DNA of 64,000 nucleotides, from positions 1-64,000 of the forward strand of contig DASSPH010000067.1 of assembly GCA_035699745.1 (NCBI GenBank), written 5' to 3'. A model generated the notes under the pieces. It made no database searches. It was not told where the DNA came from and saw only the letters and a list, made by a program, of their open reading frames with translations. The DNA comes from Vicinamibacterales bacterium (lineage in GTDB: Bacteria; Acidobacteriota; Vicinamibacteria; Vicinamibacterales; 2-12-FULL-66-21). Of the stretch, positions 17,950 through 27,243 are shown piece by piece. Position numbers and translations under genes: made by a program. Numbering within the stretch: the first letter of the stretch is position 1; each line of letters opens with the position of its first letter.

Positions 17950-18201
17950 GTGATCACCGTGCGGCTGCCGGCAACGCTTCGGGTTGGCCCGAGCGACACC
18001 CTGACGTTCGAGCAGCCCCTTGGCACCGTTGCCGACCTCATCGACGCCATGGACGCCCGAATTCCCGGGTTCCGCGATCAGCTCGACGACTCGGTCTTCA
18101 ACTTCGCCGTGAACGACGAGATGCTGCTGCACCGCGCCCGCGAGCGGGCCCTGGCCGACGGCGACGTCGTCGAAATCATTCCGACCATCTCCGGCGGCTG
18201 A
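17950..18201 (+). CDS. MoaD/ThiS-like sulfur-carrier protein
   Basis: 83 aa beta-grasp protein ending in the Gly-Gly needed for thiocarboxylation (IIPTISGG). GTG start. MoaD supplies the dithiolene sulfur of the molybdopterin/tungstopterin cofactor with MoaE after activation by MoeB. Lying directly after the aldehyde oxidoreductase gene, it is probably a dedicated copy for that enzyme. No MoaE or MoeB is seen in this window. ThiS for thiamine synthesis is the alternative but context argues against it. Confidence 0.88.
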   Translation: MITVRLPATLRVGPSDTLTFEQPLGTVADLIDAMDARIPGFRDQLDDSVFNFAVNDEMLLHRARERALADGDVVEIIPTISGG

Positions 18202-18275
18202 CCCTTCGGGCCGATAACTCTTCCGGTGAGCCTGTCGCCCGTGCCAAGGTGTGCAGAATCGTGAAGGGAGACCCG

Positions 18276-19604
18276 GTGTCCGCGGCCAGCGTCCTGCGGG
18301 AGCAGATCCTGTCGCTCGTGCGGCAGTACCACGAGGCGCAGTTCCCCGTACGTCCGTTCGCCCCCGGACACGACCTCGCGCACTACGCCGGACGGGTGTT
18401 CGACGCCGAGGAGTTGTGCCACCTCGTCGACTCGAGCCTGGACTTCTTTCTCACCGCGAACCGCTACGCGGAACGCTTCGAAGCCGAGTTCTCGGACTAC
18501 CTCGGCCTGTCGGACGCGCTGCTGGTGAACTCGGGATCGTCGGCTAACCTCGTCGCGGTCACATCGCTGACCTCGCCGAAGCTGGGAGAGCGGCGGCTGA
18601 AGCCGGGCGACGAGGTGCTCACCGTCGCGGCCGGTTTTCCGACGACGCTCGCGCCGATCCTGCAGAACAGCCTCGTGCCCGTGTTCGTCGACGTCAACCT
18701 TGGCGATTACACCGCGGACCCGAACCGCCTCGCCGATGCCATCGGGCCGAAGACGCGCGCCATCGTGATGGCGCACACGCTCGGCGTGCCGTTCGACCTC
18801 GACGCGGTCGGCGAGCTGGCGAAGAAGCACGATCTGTGGCTGATCGAGGACAACTGCGACGCGCTCGGCTCGCGCTACCGCGACCGGCTCACCGGCACGT
18901 TCGGCCACCTGGGAACCATGTCGTTCTATCCGGCGCATCACATCACGATGGGCGAGGGCGGCTGCGTGGTGACGAACGACGAGCGGCTGGCGCGCATCGC
19001 GCGCTCGTTCCGCGACTGGGGCCGCGACTGCTACTGCGCCGGAGGGGAGAGCAACACCTGCGGCACGCGCTTCAGCCAGCAGTTCGGCACCCTGCCGCAC
19101 GGCTTCGACCACAAGTACGTGTACAGCCATGTCGGCTACAACCTGAAGGTCACCGACATGCAGGCGGCGATCGGCTGCGCGCAGCTGCAGAAGCTGGACA
19201 CGTTCATCGCCCGGCGGCGCGCCAACTTCGACTGGCTGCTGAACGCCTTGCGTCCGTATGAGGATCGCCTGCTGCTCCCGCGCGCGACGCCGCATTCGGC
19301 GCCGTCGTGGTTCGGCTTTGCGATCACCGTCCGCGACGGGGCCGGCTTCACGCGCGCCGAGCTGGTGCGATTCCTCGAAGCGAACAGGATCGAGACGCGC
19401 AGCCTGTTTGCCGGCAACCTGCTGCGGCATCCGGCATTCACCGGCATTCCGCATCGCGTGGTCGGCGGTCTGGCGAATACCGACACGGTGATGCACCAGA
19501 CCTTCTTCGTTGGCGTGTATCCCGGCCTCGACCGCGCGCGGCTGGAGCACATGGCATCGGCGTTCGCGCGGTTCATGCGCGGCGAGCGCGCGGGAGGCCT
19601 GTGA
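18276..19604 (+). CDS. rfbH: CDP-4-keto-6-deoxyglucose 3-dehydrase E1 (RfbH/AscC-type)
   Basis: 442 aa, DegT/DnrJ aminotransferase fold. The PLP lysine is replaced by His221 (SFYPAHHITMGEGG), the hallmark of this PMP-dependent dehydrase. The [2Fe-2S] ligands fit the E1 pattern exactly: Cys194-x57-Cys252-x1-Cys254-x7-Cys262. The enzyme removes the C3 hydroxyl of CDP-4-keto-6-deoxyglucose, giving a 3,6-dideoxy-4-ketosugar after electron input from E3. GTG 18276 is chosen because AGGGAG sits 5 bases upstream; GTG 18249 or 18261 would give slightly longer proteins. First gene of the nucleotide-sugar operon. Confidence 0.94.
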   Translation: MSAASVLREQILSLVRQYHEAQFPVRPFAPGHDLAHYAGRVFDAEELCHLVDSSLDFFLTANRYAERFEAEFSDYLGLSDALLVNSGSSANLVAVTSLTSPKLGERRLKPGDEVLTVAAGFPTTLAPILQNSLVPVFVDVNLGDYTADPNRLADAIGPKTRAIVMAHTLGVPFDLDAVGELAKKHDLWLIEDNCDALGSRYRDRLTGTFGHLGTMSFYPAHHITMGEGGCVVTNDERLARIARSFRDWGRDCYCAGGESNTCGTRFSQQFGTLPHGFDHKYVYSHVGYNLKVTDMQAAIGCAQLQKLDTFIARRRANFDWLLNALRPYEDRLLLPRATPHSAPSWFGFAITVRDGAGFTRAELVRFLEANRIETRSLFAGNLLRHPAFTGIPHRVVGGLANTDTVMHQTFFVGVYPGLDRARLEHMASAFARFMRGERAGGL

Positions 19605-19607
19605 GCG

Positions 19608-20345
19608 ATGGCCGTCGCGCAGAAGCTGCAATGCGCGGTCGAGCGCATCGTCGACCACGGCGAGCACGTGTATACGCTCGTCCTGCGGCCGGACCGTCCG
19701 GCGCCGCGCTTCCGCGCCGGGCAGTTCCTGCACCTCGCGCTCGATCCGTACGATCCGACCGGCTTCTGGCCCGAGTCCCGCGTGTTCTCGATCGCCAGCT
19801 CGCCGGACGACCGCTCCGCGGTACGGGTCACTTACGCGGTGCACGGGCAGTTCACCGCGCGGATGGAGTCGGAGATCCGGGAGGGGGGCCGCGTCTGGAT
19901 CAAGATGCCGTACGGCGATTTCGTGATCGACAGTCCCGGAGACGTGGTGCTGTTCGCCGGCGGGACCGGCATCTCCGCCTTCACCGCCTATCTCGAAGCG
20001 TTGTCGCCGCCGGCGAGCGATCGGTCGTACGTGCTCGGCTACGGCGCGAGGACGGCGGAGTTGCTGATCTACAAGGACGTCGTGGACCGGTCGGCGGCGC
20101 GCGTGCCGGCGCTGGACGTGACCTGGTTCGTCGAGACCGGAGCGATTCCGTCTTCGCGGATCGGCGACCCGACGCGCTGGCTTCCCGGGCGCGTGTCGGT
20201 AGCGGCACTGTGGACGCAGATCCGGCGTCCGCGGGAGAGCGACTTCTACATATCGGGCCCGCCCGCGATGCTCGCGGCCGTTGCGGCGGACCTGCGGGCG
20301 CGCCAGGTCGCGCCGGAGGCGATCCACATTGACGCCTGGGAATAG
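19608..20345 (+). CDS. Flavin reductase, E3-like electron donor lacking the ferredoxin domain
   Basis: 245 aa ferredoxin-NADP reductase fold: an FAD domain with RVFSIASSP (RxYS-type motif, about 64-72) and an NAD(P) domain with [11 protein letters not shown] (about 112-122) and ISGPPAML near the end. The classical E3 (AscD/DdhD) has an N-terminal plant-type [2Fe-2S] ferredoxin domain of about 90 residues; this protein starts directly at the flavin domain, so that domain is absent. It begins 4 bp after the E1 stop and is very likely its partner, either passing electrons straight to the E1 cluster or through a separate ferredoxin. Confidence 0.85.
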   Translation: MAVAQKLQCAVERIVDHGEHVYTLVLRPDRPAPRFRAGQFLHLALDPYDPTGFWPESRVFSIASSPDDRSAVRVTYAVHGQFTARMESEIREGGRVWIKMPYGDFVIDSPGDVVLFAGGTGISAFTAYLEALSPPASDRSYVLGYGARTAELLIYKDVVDRSAARVPALDVTWFVETGAIPSSRIGDPTRWLPGRVSVAALWTQIRRPRESDFYISGPPAMLAAVAADLRARQVAPEAIHIDAWE

Positions 20346-21324
20346 CGCGGCGTCGACCTTCTGGCGGGACCGTCCGGTGCTGGTCACCGGGGCGACCGGC
20401 TTGCTGGGGTCGTGGCTGGTGCGCCAGCTGCTGGCCGCGGACGCGGACGTGGTGGCCCTGGTGCGCGACTGGGTGCCGCGCTCCGAACTGGCGTCGAGCG
20501 GTCTGCTCGAGCGCGTCCGCGTCGTCCGCGGCGACGTTCGCGACCAGGAGACGATGGAGCGCGCGCTCGGCGAGTACGAGATCGCGACGGTCTTTCACCT
20601 CGCGGCGCAGACCATCGTCGGCGTCGCCAACCGGAATCCGGTCTCGACGCTCGACACCAACATCCGCGGCACCTGGGCGGTGCTGGAGGCGTGCCGCCGC
20701 ACGCCCACCGTCGAGCAGGTGATCACCGCCTCGTCCGACAAGGCGTACGGCGATCAGGAGCAGCTGCCGTATCGCGAGGACGCGCCCGTTCTCGGGCGGC
20801 ATCCCTACGACGTGAGCAAGTCGTGCGCCGATCTGCTGTCGCAGATGTACGCCAGGACCTACCGGCTGCCGGTCTGCGTCACGCGCTGCGGCAACTTCTA
20901 TGGCGGCGGCGATCTGAACTGGAATCGCCTGGTCCCCGGCACGATTCGATCGGTGCTTCGCAACGAGCGTCCGATCATCCGATCGGACGGCCGCTACACG
21001 CGCGACTACATCTACGTGGAAGACGGCGCCCGCGCCTACATGACGCTTGCGGAACAGCTGGCGATCAAGCCGAAGCTCGCCGGCGAGGTGTTCAACTTCT
21101 CGTACGAGCGCCGCATGACGGTGCTCGAGCTGGTCGATCGCCTGCTCGAGGTGATGGGCTCGTCACTGCGGCCCGACGTTCGCAACGAGGCCTCGAACGA
21201 GATCCGGGACCAGTACCTCGACGCGAGCAAGGCCAAGGCGCTGCTCGGGTGGGCGCCCGCGTTCGCCTTCGAGACCAGCCTGCGCGAGACGGTGAATTGG
21301 TACAAGAGGTACTTCGGTGGCTGA
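20329..21324 (+). CDS. rfbG: CDP-glucose 4,6-dehydratase-like NAD-dependent enzyme
   Basis: 331 aa extended SDR. The start is TTG 20329, with GGAGG at 20315-20319, inside the 3' end of the reductase gene. The Rossmann motif GATGLLG (about 20-26), active-site YDVSK (Tyr and Lys) and SDKAYGD are all present, as is the [17 protein letters not shown] segment typical of RfbG. It should convert CDP-glucose to CDP-4-keto-6-deoxyglucose, the substrate of RfbH. Upstream extension to 20281 is possible but would give an Arg-rich N-terminus unlike the family. Confidence 0.9.
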   Translation: MTPGNSAASTFWRDRPVLVTGATGLLGSWLVRQLLAADADVVALVRDWVPRSELASSGLLERVRVVRGDVRDQETMERALGEYEIATVFHLAAQTIVGVANRNPVSTLDTNIRGTWAVLEACRRTPTVEQVITASSDKAYGDQEQLPYREDAPVLGRHPYDVSKSCADLLSQMYARTYRLPVCVTRCGNFYGGGDLNWNRLVPGTIRSVLRNERPIIRSDGRYTRDYIYVEDGARAYMTLAEQLAIKPKLAGEVFNFSYERRMTVLELVDRLLEVMGSSLRPDVRNEASNEIRDQYLDASKAKALLGWAPAFAFETSLRETVNWYKRYFGG

Positions 21325-22096
21325 CGCGCGCATTCCGGTGGTGATCCTCTGCGGCGGCGCCGGCACGCGGCTCTCCGAGCAGACCGAGATCCGCCCCAAG
21401 CCGCTGGTCGAGATCGGAGGCCGTCCGATCCTCTGGCACATCATGAAGCACTACTCGCGCTACGGCTTCAACGAGTTCGTGCTCGCGCTGGGCTACAAGG
21501 GGGATCAGATCAAGCGGTACTTCCTCGGGTATCACGCGGTGTGGCAGGACATCACGGTGAACCTTGGCGACGGCAGCGTGACGTCGCTCAACAACAACCA
21601 GGAGCCATGGAAGGTCCACCTCGTCGACACCGGGGAGTCGACGCTGACCGGCGGACGACTGCGGCAGTTGCGGCCGCTGATCGGCGGCGGCACGTTCATG
21701 CTGACCTACGGCGACGGCGTCGGCGACGTGCCGCTCGACGCGCTCCTCGCGTTCCATCGCTCGCGCAAGGGGCTGGTCACGCTGACCGCGGTGCGGCCGC
21801 CGGCGAGGTTCGGCGCGCTCGAGTTCGACGGCGATCGCATCCGCCACTTCAAGGAGAAGTCGACGCTGCACGAGGGCTGGATCAACGGCGGCTTCTTCGT
21901 GGTCGAGCCGGCGGCGCTGGACTACATCCACGACGACGTCATGTGGGAGCACGCGCCGATGGAGGCGCTCGCCGCCGCCGGCCATCTGGTCGCCTATCGC
22001 CACGAGCAGTTCTGGCAGTGCATGGACACGCTGCGCGATCTTCGCTACCTCGAATCACTCTGGGACGCCGGGAAGGCGCCGTGGAAGACCTGGTAG
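21317..22096 (+). CDS. rfbF: Glucose-1-phosphate cytidylyltransferase
   Basis: 259 aa, full length for the family. The nucleotidyltransferase signature [25 protein letters not shown] is at residues about 11-35, and the YGDGVGDV motif binds metal and sugar phosphate. It makes CDP-glucose from CTP and glucose 1-phosphate and so feeds the next two steps (RfbG, RfbH). GTG start, overlapping the dehydratase stop by 8 bp. This is the most secure functional anchor for calling the cluster a CDP-sugar pathway. Confidence 0.95.
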   Translation: MADARIPVVILCGGAGTRLSEQTEIRPKPLVEIGGRPILWHIMKHYSRYGFNEFVLALGYKGDQIKRYFLGYHAVWQDITVNLGDGSVTSLNNNQEPWKVHLVDTGESTLTGGRLRQLRPLIGGGTFMLTYGDGVGDVPLDALLAFHRSRKGLVTLTAVRPPARFGALEFDGDRIRHFKEKSTLHEGWINGGFFVVEPAALDYIHDDVMWEHAPMEALAAAGHLVAYRHEQFWQCMDTLRDLRYLESLWDAGKAPWKTW

Positions 22097-23133
22097 AGGA
22101 CCTCGATGGCGTGCTGGCGCAGACCGGCGGGCTGTGGAACGACCTCCGCGGCGCGCGCATCCTGGTTACCGGCGGCACCGGATTCTTCGGCTGCTGGATG
22201 CTGGAGACGCTGCTGCGCGCGAACGATCGGCTCGGCGTCGGCGCGTCGGCAGTGGTCGTGACCCGCGATCCGCGCGGCTTCATCAGCAAGGCGCCGCGGC
22301 TCGCCTCGCATCCCGCGGTGACGCTCCAGGAGGGGGACATCCGCACCTGGTCGTGGCGCGGCGGGTCGGTGTCGCACGTCATTCACGCCGGCACCGACAC
22401 GCGCCCGCCCGCCACCCATGCGGATCGGCTCCGCGTGTTCGACTCGATCGTCGAAGGCACGCGGCGGACGCTCGACATCGCGGTGCGCGCCGGGGCCGTC
22501 CGGTTTCTCATGGCGAGCACCGGCGCGGTGTACGGCCGGCAGCCGCCGAACGTGTCGCACGTGACCGAAGACTTCCCCGGCGCGCCTGACCCGGTCTCGC
22601 CGCAGGCTGCCGGCGCCGAAGCCAAGCGCGCCGCCGAGATGCTGTGCGCGCTGCATGCCGAGGGGGCGCTGCATCCGACGATCGCTCGATGCTTCGCCTT
22701 CGTCGGCCCCTATCTGCCGCTCGAGGGGCACCTCGCGATGAGCGGGTTCCTGGCGGCGGCGCTCGACGGCCGGCCAATCGAGATCCTCGGGGACGGCACC
22801 CCGGTGCGCTCGTACATGTACGCGTCCGATCTGGCGGCGTGGCTGTGGACCATCCTGCTGCGCGGCGAGCGCGGCCGCGCCTACAACGTCGGCTCGGAGC
22901 ACGCCGTCTCGATCGCCGACGCCGCCCGCGCCGTGGCCAGGATCGCCGGCAGCGCCGGCGGCGTGACGATCGCGAAGCACGCGCCGGTCGGGCCGGCGGA
23001 ACGCTACGTGCCCTCCACCGAGCGGGCGCGAACCGAACTGGGAGTGACGATGACGGTGGACTTCGACGAGGCGCTGCGGCGGACGGTCGCCTGGCACCGC
23101 GCGCGCCGCGGATCGCATCATGGCGCCCACTGA
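22081..23133 (+). CDS. NAD-dependent epimerase/dehydratase family protein, active-site Tyr absent
   Basis: 350 aa from GTG 22081, overlapping the cytidylyltransferase by 16 bp. Extended SDR fold with GGTGFFG near residue 28 and MASTGAVYG supplying the active-site Ser/Thr. The catalytic YxxxK position reads GAEAK in QAAGAEAKRAAEML, so the general-acid Tyr is replaced by Gly while the Lys remains. The C-terminal half with GDGTPVRSYMYASDLAAWLW is normal. A reductase or epimerase acting on the CDP-ketosugar would be expected from context, but the missing Tyr means either another residue serves or the protein does different chemistry. Confidence 0.85.
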   Translation: MEDLVEDLDGVLAQTGGLWNDLRGARILVTGGTGFFGCWMLETLLRANDRLGVGASAVVVTRDPRGFISKAPRLASHPAVTLQEGDIRTWSWRGGSVSHVIHAGTDTRPPATHADRLRVFDSIVEGTRRTLDIAVRAGAVRFLMASTGAVYGRQPPNVSHVTEDFPGAPDPVSPQAAGAEAKRAAEMLCALHAEGALHPTIARCFAFVGPYLPLEGHLAMSGFLAAALDGRPIEILGDGTPVRSYMYASDLAAWLWTILLRGERGRAYNVGSEHAVSIADAARAVARIAGSAGGVTIAKHAPVGPAERYVPSTERARTELGVTMTVDFDEALRRTVAWHRARRGSHHGAH

Positions 23134-25435
23134 GCGGGCGCTCCGGATCGGAGCGCGGACGATCGGCCACGACGAGCCCTGCTACGTGATCGCCGAAGTC
23201 GGCATCAATCACAACGGCGACCTGGCGATCGCCAAACAGCTCGTCGACGCCGCGATCGACGCCGGCGCCGACGCGGTCAAGTTCCAGAAACGCAAGCTGC
23301 GCGAGACCTACCGCGAGGAAATCGTCGATCAGCCGCGGCACGGCGAGCAGGGGCTGCAGTACATCGTGCCGCTGTTGATCGAGTTCGAGCTGTCGGACGA
23401 TCAGTTCCGTGAGCTGTTTGGCTACTGCGAGAGCCGCGGCATCACCGCGATGTGCACGCCGTGGGATCGCGCCAGCGTCGATTTCCTCGAGACCTGCGAC
23501 CTCGCGGCCTACAAGATCGGCTCGCCGGACCTGACCAACTTCCCGCTCATCGAATACGTGGCCGCGACACGCAAGCCGATGCTCCTCTCGACCGGCATGT
23601 CGACCGAGGAGGAGGTCCGGCGAACGCTGGCGTTCCTCGAGCAGTGCGGCGCGGAGTACGCGCTCTTCCACTGCGTCAGCACCTACCCGGCCGCCGCCGA
23701 GGAGATCAACCTCCGCTTCATGGAACGCCTCCGCGAATGGTCGGGGCGTCCCGTCGGCTACTCCGGCCACGACACCGGCACGGCGATTTCGCTGGCCGCG
23801 GTCGCGATGGGCGCGCGGATGCTCGAGCGGCACCTGACCCTCGACCGGACGATGCGCGGGCCCGATCACAAGGCCAGCCTGGAGCCGCCGCAGTTCGCCG
23901 AACAGGTGCGGGCGGTGCGCGAGGTCGAGCTCTCGCTCGGCGTGCCGCACCGCTGGATCACGCGCGGCGAGACCCTCAACCGGCGCGTGCTCGGCAAGAG
24001 CCTGGTCGCGGCGGCCGACATTCCGGCGAACACGCCGATCTCGCGCGCGATGCTGACGAGCAAGAGCCCCGGTCTGGGCCTGTCGCCGCAGTTCGTCGAC
24101 AAGCTCGTCGGCCGCCGGCTGCCGCGGCCGATCGCCCGGGACGAGATGTTCCGGCACTCGGACATCGAAGAGGCGGTGGCCGGACGCGAGTCGGCCGCGA
24201 TCGACATCGGCGCGCCGTGGGGCATCGTCGCCCGGTTCACCGATTTTGCCCCGCTGGAAGACGCCTTCGTGCCCCTGGGCATGAGCTTCGTCGAGTTCCA
24301 CGTCAGCGATCGGGATCTCGACGCCGGCGCCGCCGCCTACCACGGTGGTCCGAAGCCGTTCGGCTTCGTCGTCCACGCGCCCGAGTACTGCCACGACACG
24401 CTGATCGATCTCTGCGCCGCGGACCCGGCGCAGCGCGAGCTGTCCACGCAGCGCATCCAGAAGACGATCGACCTCGCCCGGGACCTCGCCCCGCTGTTCC
24501 AGTGGGACCGGGCGCTGTTTCCACACGGACCGAAGATCGTCATGCACGTCGGCGGCATGTCGCCGAAGCCGGGCGGCTACGACGTCGATGCCGCCAGCGC
24601 GCGTCTGCTCGGCGCGCTCGAGAAGCTCGACACCACTGGCGTCGACCTGCTGCTCGAGAACCTGCCGCCGTATCCCTGGTACTTCGGCGGGCGCTGGTTC
24701 GGCCACGTGCTCTGCGACCCCGAGAACACGGTCCGCCTGGTCCGCGAGTCCGGTCTCGGCCTCTGTTTCGACACGTCGCACGCGGCGCTCGAATGCGCGA
24801 AGAGCGACGTCAGCCTCTTCGAGTTCGGCAAGGCGGTCGCGCCGTACGTCCGGCACCTGCACGTGTCGGACGGCGCCGGCACCTCCGGCGAAGGGCTGCA
24901 GATCGGCGACGGCTCGATCAACTTCGTCGCGCTGCTCTCGGTGCTGCTCGAGACGAAGCCGACCGTCATCCCGGAGATCTGGATGGGGCATCACGAGAAC
25001 GGGCTGGCCTTCCGCACCGCGCTCGAGCGCCTCACGGAGGTCCGCTGGGCGACGACGGTGCTCGGGCGCGGCAGCGATCGCCGCACGCGTCCGGATCTGC
25101 GCGCGCTGACGGTCACCGCCGACGCGACGATCTTCACGACGCTGCGGGTCATCGACACCAACCGCCACGGCATTGCCTTCGTGATCGACCACGACCGCCG
25201 CGTCGTCGGGGTGGTGACCGACGGCGACATCCGCCACGCGTTCGTCCGCGGCATCAACCTGCACGACGAGGTGACGCAGGCGATGACGCGGACGTTCGTC
25301 CACGGCGAGGCGGGGATGTCCGCGGCGCAGCTCCGCGAGCGGCTGCCCGGGCGGACGCGGGTGATGCCGATCCTCGACGCCGCCGGACGGCTGGTGGACT
25401 ATGCCAGCCTCGAGACGCTGGGTGACAAGCCGTGA
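23120..25435 (+). CDS. NeuB-type synthase / SAF / TIM-barrel isomerase-like / CBS fusion protein
   Basis: 771 aa with four parts in order: a NeuB/SpsE sialic-acid-synthase domain (about 15-265; IAEVGINHNGD, VKFQKRK, STGMST, GYSGHDTG), an antifreeze-like SAF domain (about 290-350), a xylose-isomerase/AP-endonuclease-2 TIM barrel (about 370-630; LLLENLPPYPW, FDTSHAALE, HVSDGAGTSGEGLQIGDG), and a C-terminal CBS pair (about 640-771). NeuB enzymes join phosphoenolpyruvate to a hexosamine-like aldose to give nonulosonic acids. The TIM barrel may isomerise or bind the sugar; the CBS pair suggests nucleotide control. No CMP-sugar synthetase is in the window. Confidence 0.88.
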   Translation: MAPTERALRIGARTIGHDEPCYVIAEVGINHNGDLAIAKQLVDAAIDAGADAVKFQKRKLRETYREEIVDQPRHGEQGLQYIVPLLIEFELSDDQFRELFGYCESRGITAMCTPWDRASVDFLETCDLAAYKIGSPDLTNFPLIEYVAATRKPMLLSTGMSTEEEVRRTLAFLEQCGAEYALFHCVSTYPAAAEEINLRFMERLREWSGRPVGYSGHDTGTAISLAAVAMGARMLERHLTLDRTMRGPDHKASLEPPQFAEQVRAVREVELSLGVPHRWITRGETLNRRVLGKSLVAAADIPANTPISRAMLTSKSPGLGLSPQFVDKLVGRRLPRPIARDEMFRHSDIEEAVAGRESAAIDIGAPWGIVARFTDFAPLEDAFVPLGMSFVEFHVSDRDLDAGAAAYHGGPKPFGFVVHAPEYCHDTLIDLCAADPAQRELSTQRIQKTIDLARDLAPLFQWDRALFPHGPKIVMHVGGMSPKPGGYDVDAASARLLGALEKLDTTGVDLLLENLPPYPWYFGGRWFGHVLCDPENTVRLVRESGLGLCFDTSHAALECAKSDVSLFEFGKAVAPYVRHLHVSDGAGTSGEGLQIGDGSINFVALLSVLLETKPTVIPEIWMGHHENGLAFRTALERLTEVRWATTVLGRGSDRRTRPDLRALTVTADATIFTTLRVIDTNRHGIAFVIDHDRRVVGVVTDGDIRHAFVRGINLHDEVTQAMTRTFVHGEAGMSAAQLRERLPGRTRVMPILDAAGRLVDYASLETLGDKP

Positions 25436-27243
25436 GCGTGAAGCTGTCCGACTGGGTGTTCCGCTTCCTCGCCGGCGAGGGGGTCCGCCACGTGTTCATG
25501 CTCACGGGCGGCGGCGCGATGCACCTGAATGATTCGGTCGGCGCCTCCGACGACATCGAGTACATCTGCACGTCGCACGAGCAGGCGGCGGCGATGGCGG
25601 CGGAATCCTACGCCAAGGTCACCGGCGGCCTCGGCGTGTGCCTGGTCACCGCCGGCCCGGGCGGAACGAACGCCATCACCGGCGTCGCCGGAGCCTGGCT
25701 CGACTCGACGCCGATGCTCGTGCTGTCGGGGCAGGCGAAGCGCGCCGATCTGAAGGGCGCGACCGGCGTGCGCCAGATGGGCGTGCAGGAAGTCGACATC
25801 GTCTCGATGGTGACGCCGGTTACGAAGTACGCGGTCACCGTGATGGACCCGAACGAGATCCGGTTTCACATGGAGAAGGCGGTGCACCTGGCGCTGACGG
25901 GGCGCCCGGGACCCGTCTGGATCGACCTGCCGCTCGACGTCCAGGGGGCGATCGTCGACGAGTCGTCGCTGCACGGCTTCGATCCGGCGGACGAACCGCT
26001 CCGCGGCCTGGCGCCGGCGGACAAGATCGCGGCATCCGTGCAGCGCGCCATCGAGCTGCTCGACGCGGCCGAGCGGCCGGTGGTGCTCGTCGGCAACGGC
26101 GTTCGGCTCGGCGGCGCGCGCGAAGAGATGCGGCGGCTGATCGATCGTCTCGGCGTCCCCGTGCTCACGACGTGGCCGGCGCACGACATGGTGCCGGACG
26201 ATCATCCGCTGATGGCCGGCCGGCCGGGGCCGCTGGCGCCGCGCGGCGCCAACTTCACGCTGCAGAACTCGGACTGGCTGCTGTCGCTCGGCGCGCGGCT
26301 CGACCTGGTCGTCACCGGCTACTCGCCGCAGCACTTCGCGCGCGCCGCCCGCAAGATCATGGTGGACATCGACGCCGCGGAGCTGCGGAAGATGGGCGGG
26401 GCGATCCAGGAGCCGGTCTGCGCCGATGCGAAGACGTTCATCCTGGAGATGCTGCGGCAGATCGATCGCGTGAAGCCGCGCGATCGGTCCGGCTGGGATC
26501 GCCGGTGGCGCGGCTGGCGGGGAAAGTACCCGGTGGTCCTGCCGGAATACCGGAACCTGCCCGCCGGCGTCAGCACCTACGTGCTCGCCGAGGCGATCGG
26601 CGAAGCGTCGGCGCCCGACGACGTGATCGTGTCCGGCAGCTCCGGCGCGGGCATCGAGATCTTCTGTCTCGCCGTGCGCCTCAAGGAAGGACAGCGTCTG
26701 TTCCTCACCACGGCGCTCGGGGCGATGGGCAACGGCCTGCCGGGCGTGATCGGCGCGTGCGTCGCGAACCGCCGGCGCCGCACGATCAGCGTGGACGGCG
26801 ATGGCGGGCTGCAGCTGAACATCCAGGAGCTGGAGACGGCGCGCCGCCTCGGGCTGCCGATCAAGCTGTTCGTGCTGAACAACGACGGGTACGCGTCGAT
26901 CCGGACGTCGCAATCGCGATACTTCGGCCGGCTGACCGGGGCGGATGCCAGCAGCGGCATCACCCTGCCGGAGCTGCGCGGCGTGGTGGAAGCGTACGGC
27001 CTCCCCTACGCGCGTATCGACACCGATCGCGGTCTGGCGGCGCGCGTGCGCGAGCTGCTGGACGCCCCCGGACCGATCGTCGTCGAAGTGATGACGCCGC
27101 GCGAAGAACCGCGGGCGCCGAGCATGTCGTCGATGCGGAAGGCGGATGGCTCGATGGTCTCGAAGCCGCTGGAGGACCTCTGGCCGTTCCTGCCGCGGGA
27201 CGAGTTCCTCTCCAACATGATCGTTCCGCCGATCGAGGAATGA
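25432..27243 (+). CDS. ThDP-dependent acetolactate-synthase-like carboligase
   Basis: 603 aa, three-domain ThDP enzyme. The activating Glu lies in SHEQAAAMAAESYAK (about residue 46), the central domain spans about 190-340, and the ThDP/Mg motif is DGDGGLQLNIQELE running to FVLNNDGY (about 460-490). The overall pattern is IlvB-like, but it is embedded in a CDP-sugar operon rather than a branched-chain amino-acid one. YerE of Yersinia is a ThDP enzyme that adds a two-carbon unit from pyruvate to C4 of CDP-3,6-dideoxy-4-ketoglucose; a similar role here is an inference. GTG start inside the previous gene's stop. Confidence 0.9.
   Translation: MSVKLSDWVFRFLAGEGVRHVFMLTGGGAMHLNDSVGASDDIEYICTSHEQAAAMAAESYAKVTGGLGVCLVTAGPGGTNAITGVAGAWLDSTPMLVLSGQAKRADLKGATGVRQMGVQEVDIVSMVTPVTKYAVTVMDPNEIRFHMEKAVHLALTGRPGPVWIDLPLDVQGAIVDESSLHGFDPADEPLRGLAPADKIAASVQRAIELLDAAERPVVLVGNGVRLGGAREEMRRLIDRLGVPVLTTWPAHDMVPDDHPLMAGRPGPLAPRGANFTLQNSDWLLSLGARLDLVVTGYSPQHFARAARKIMVDIDAAELRKMGGAIQEPVCADAKTFILEMLRQIDRVKPRDRSGWDRRWRGWRGKYPVVLPEYRNLPAGVSTYVLAEAIGEASAPDDVIVSGSSGAGIEIFCLAVRLKEGQRLFLTTALGAMGNGLPGVIGACVANRRRRTISVDGDGGLQLNIQELETARRLGLPIKLFVLNNDGYASIRTSQSRYFGRLTGADASSGITLPELRGVVEAYGLPYARIDTDRGLAARVRELLDAPGPIVVEVMTPREEPRAPSMSSMRKADGSMVSKPLEDLWPFLPRDEFLSNMIVPPIEE

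Noticed and set aside
14115-18050. 1311-codon minus-strand frame across the GGT and AOR genes
   Set aside because: Runs opposite AOR and out of frame with GGT; no domain pattern. A product of high GC content.
22508-25303. Long minus-strand frame opposite the NeuB fusion
   Set aside because: Shadow of a gene with clear domains; composition is Arg/Asp repeats.
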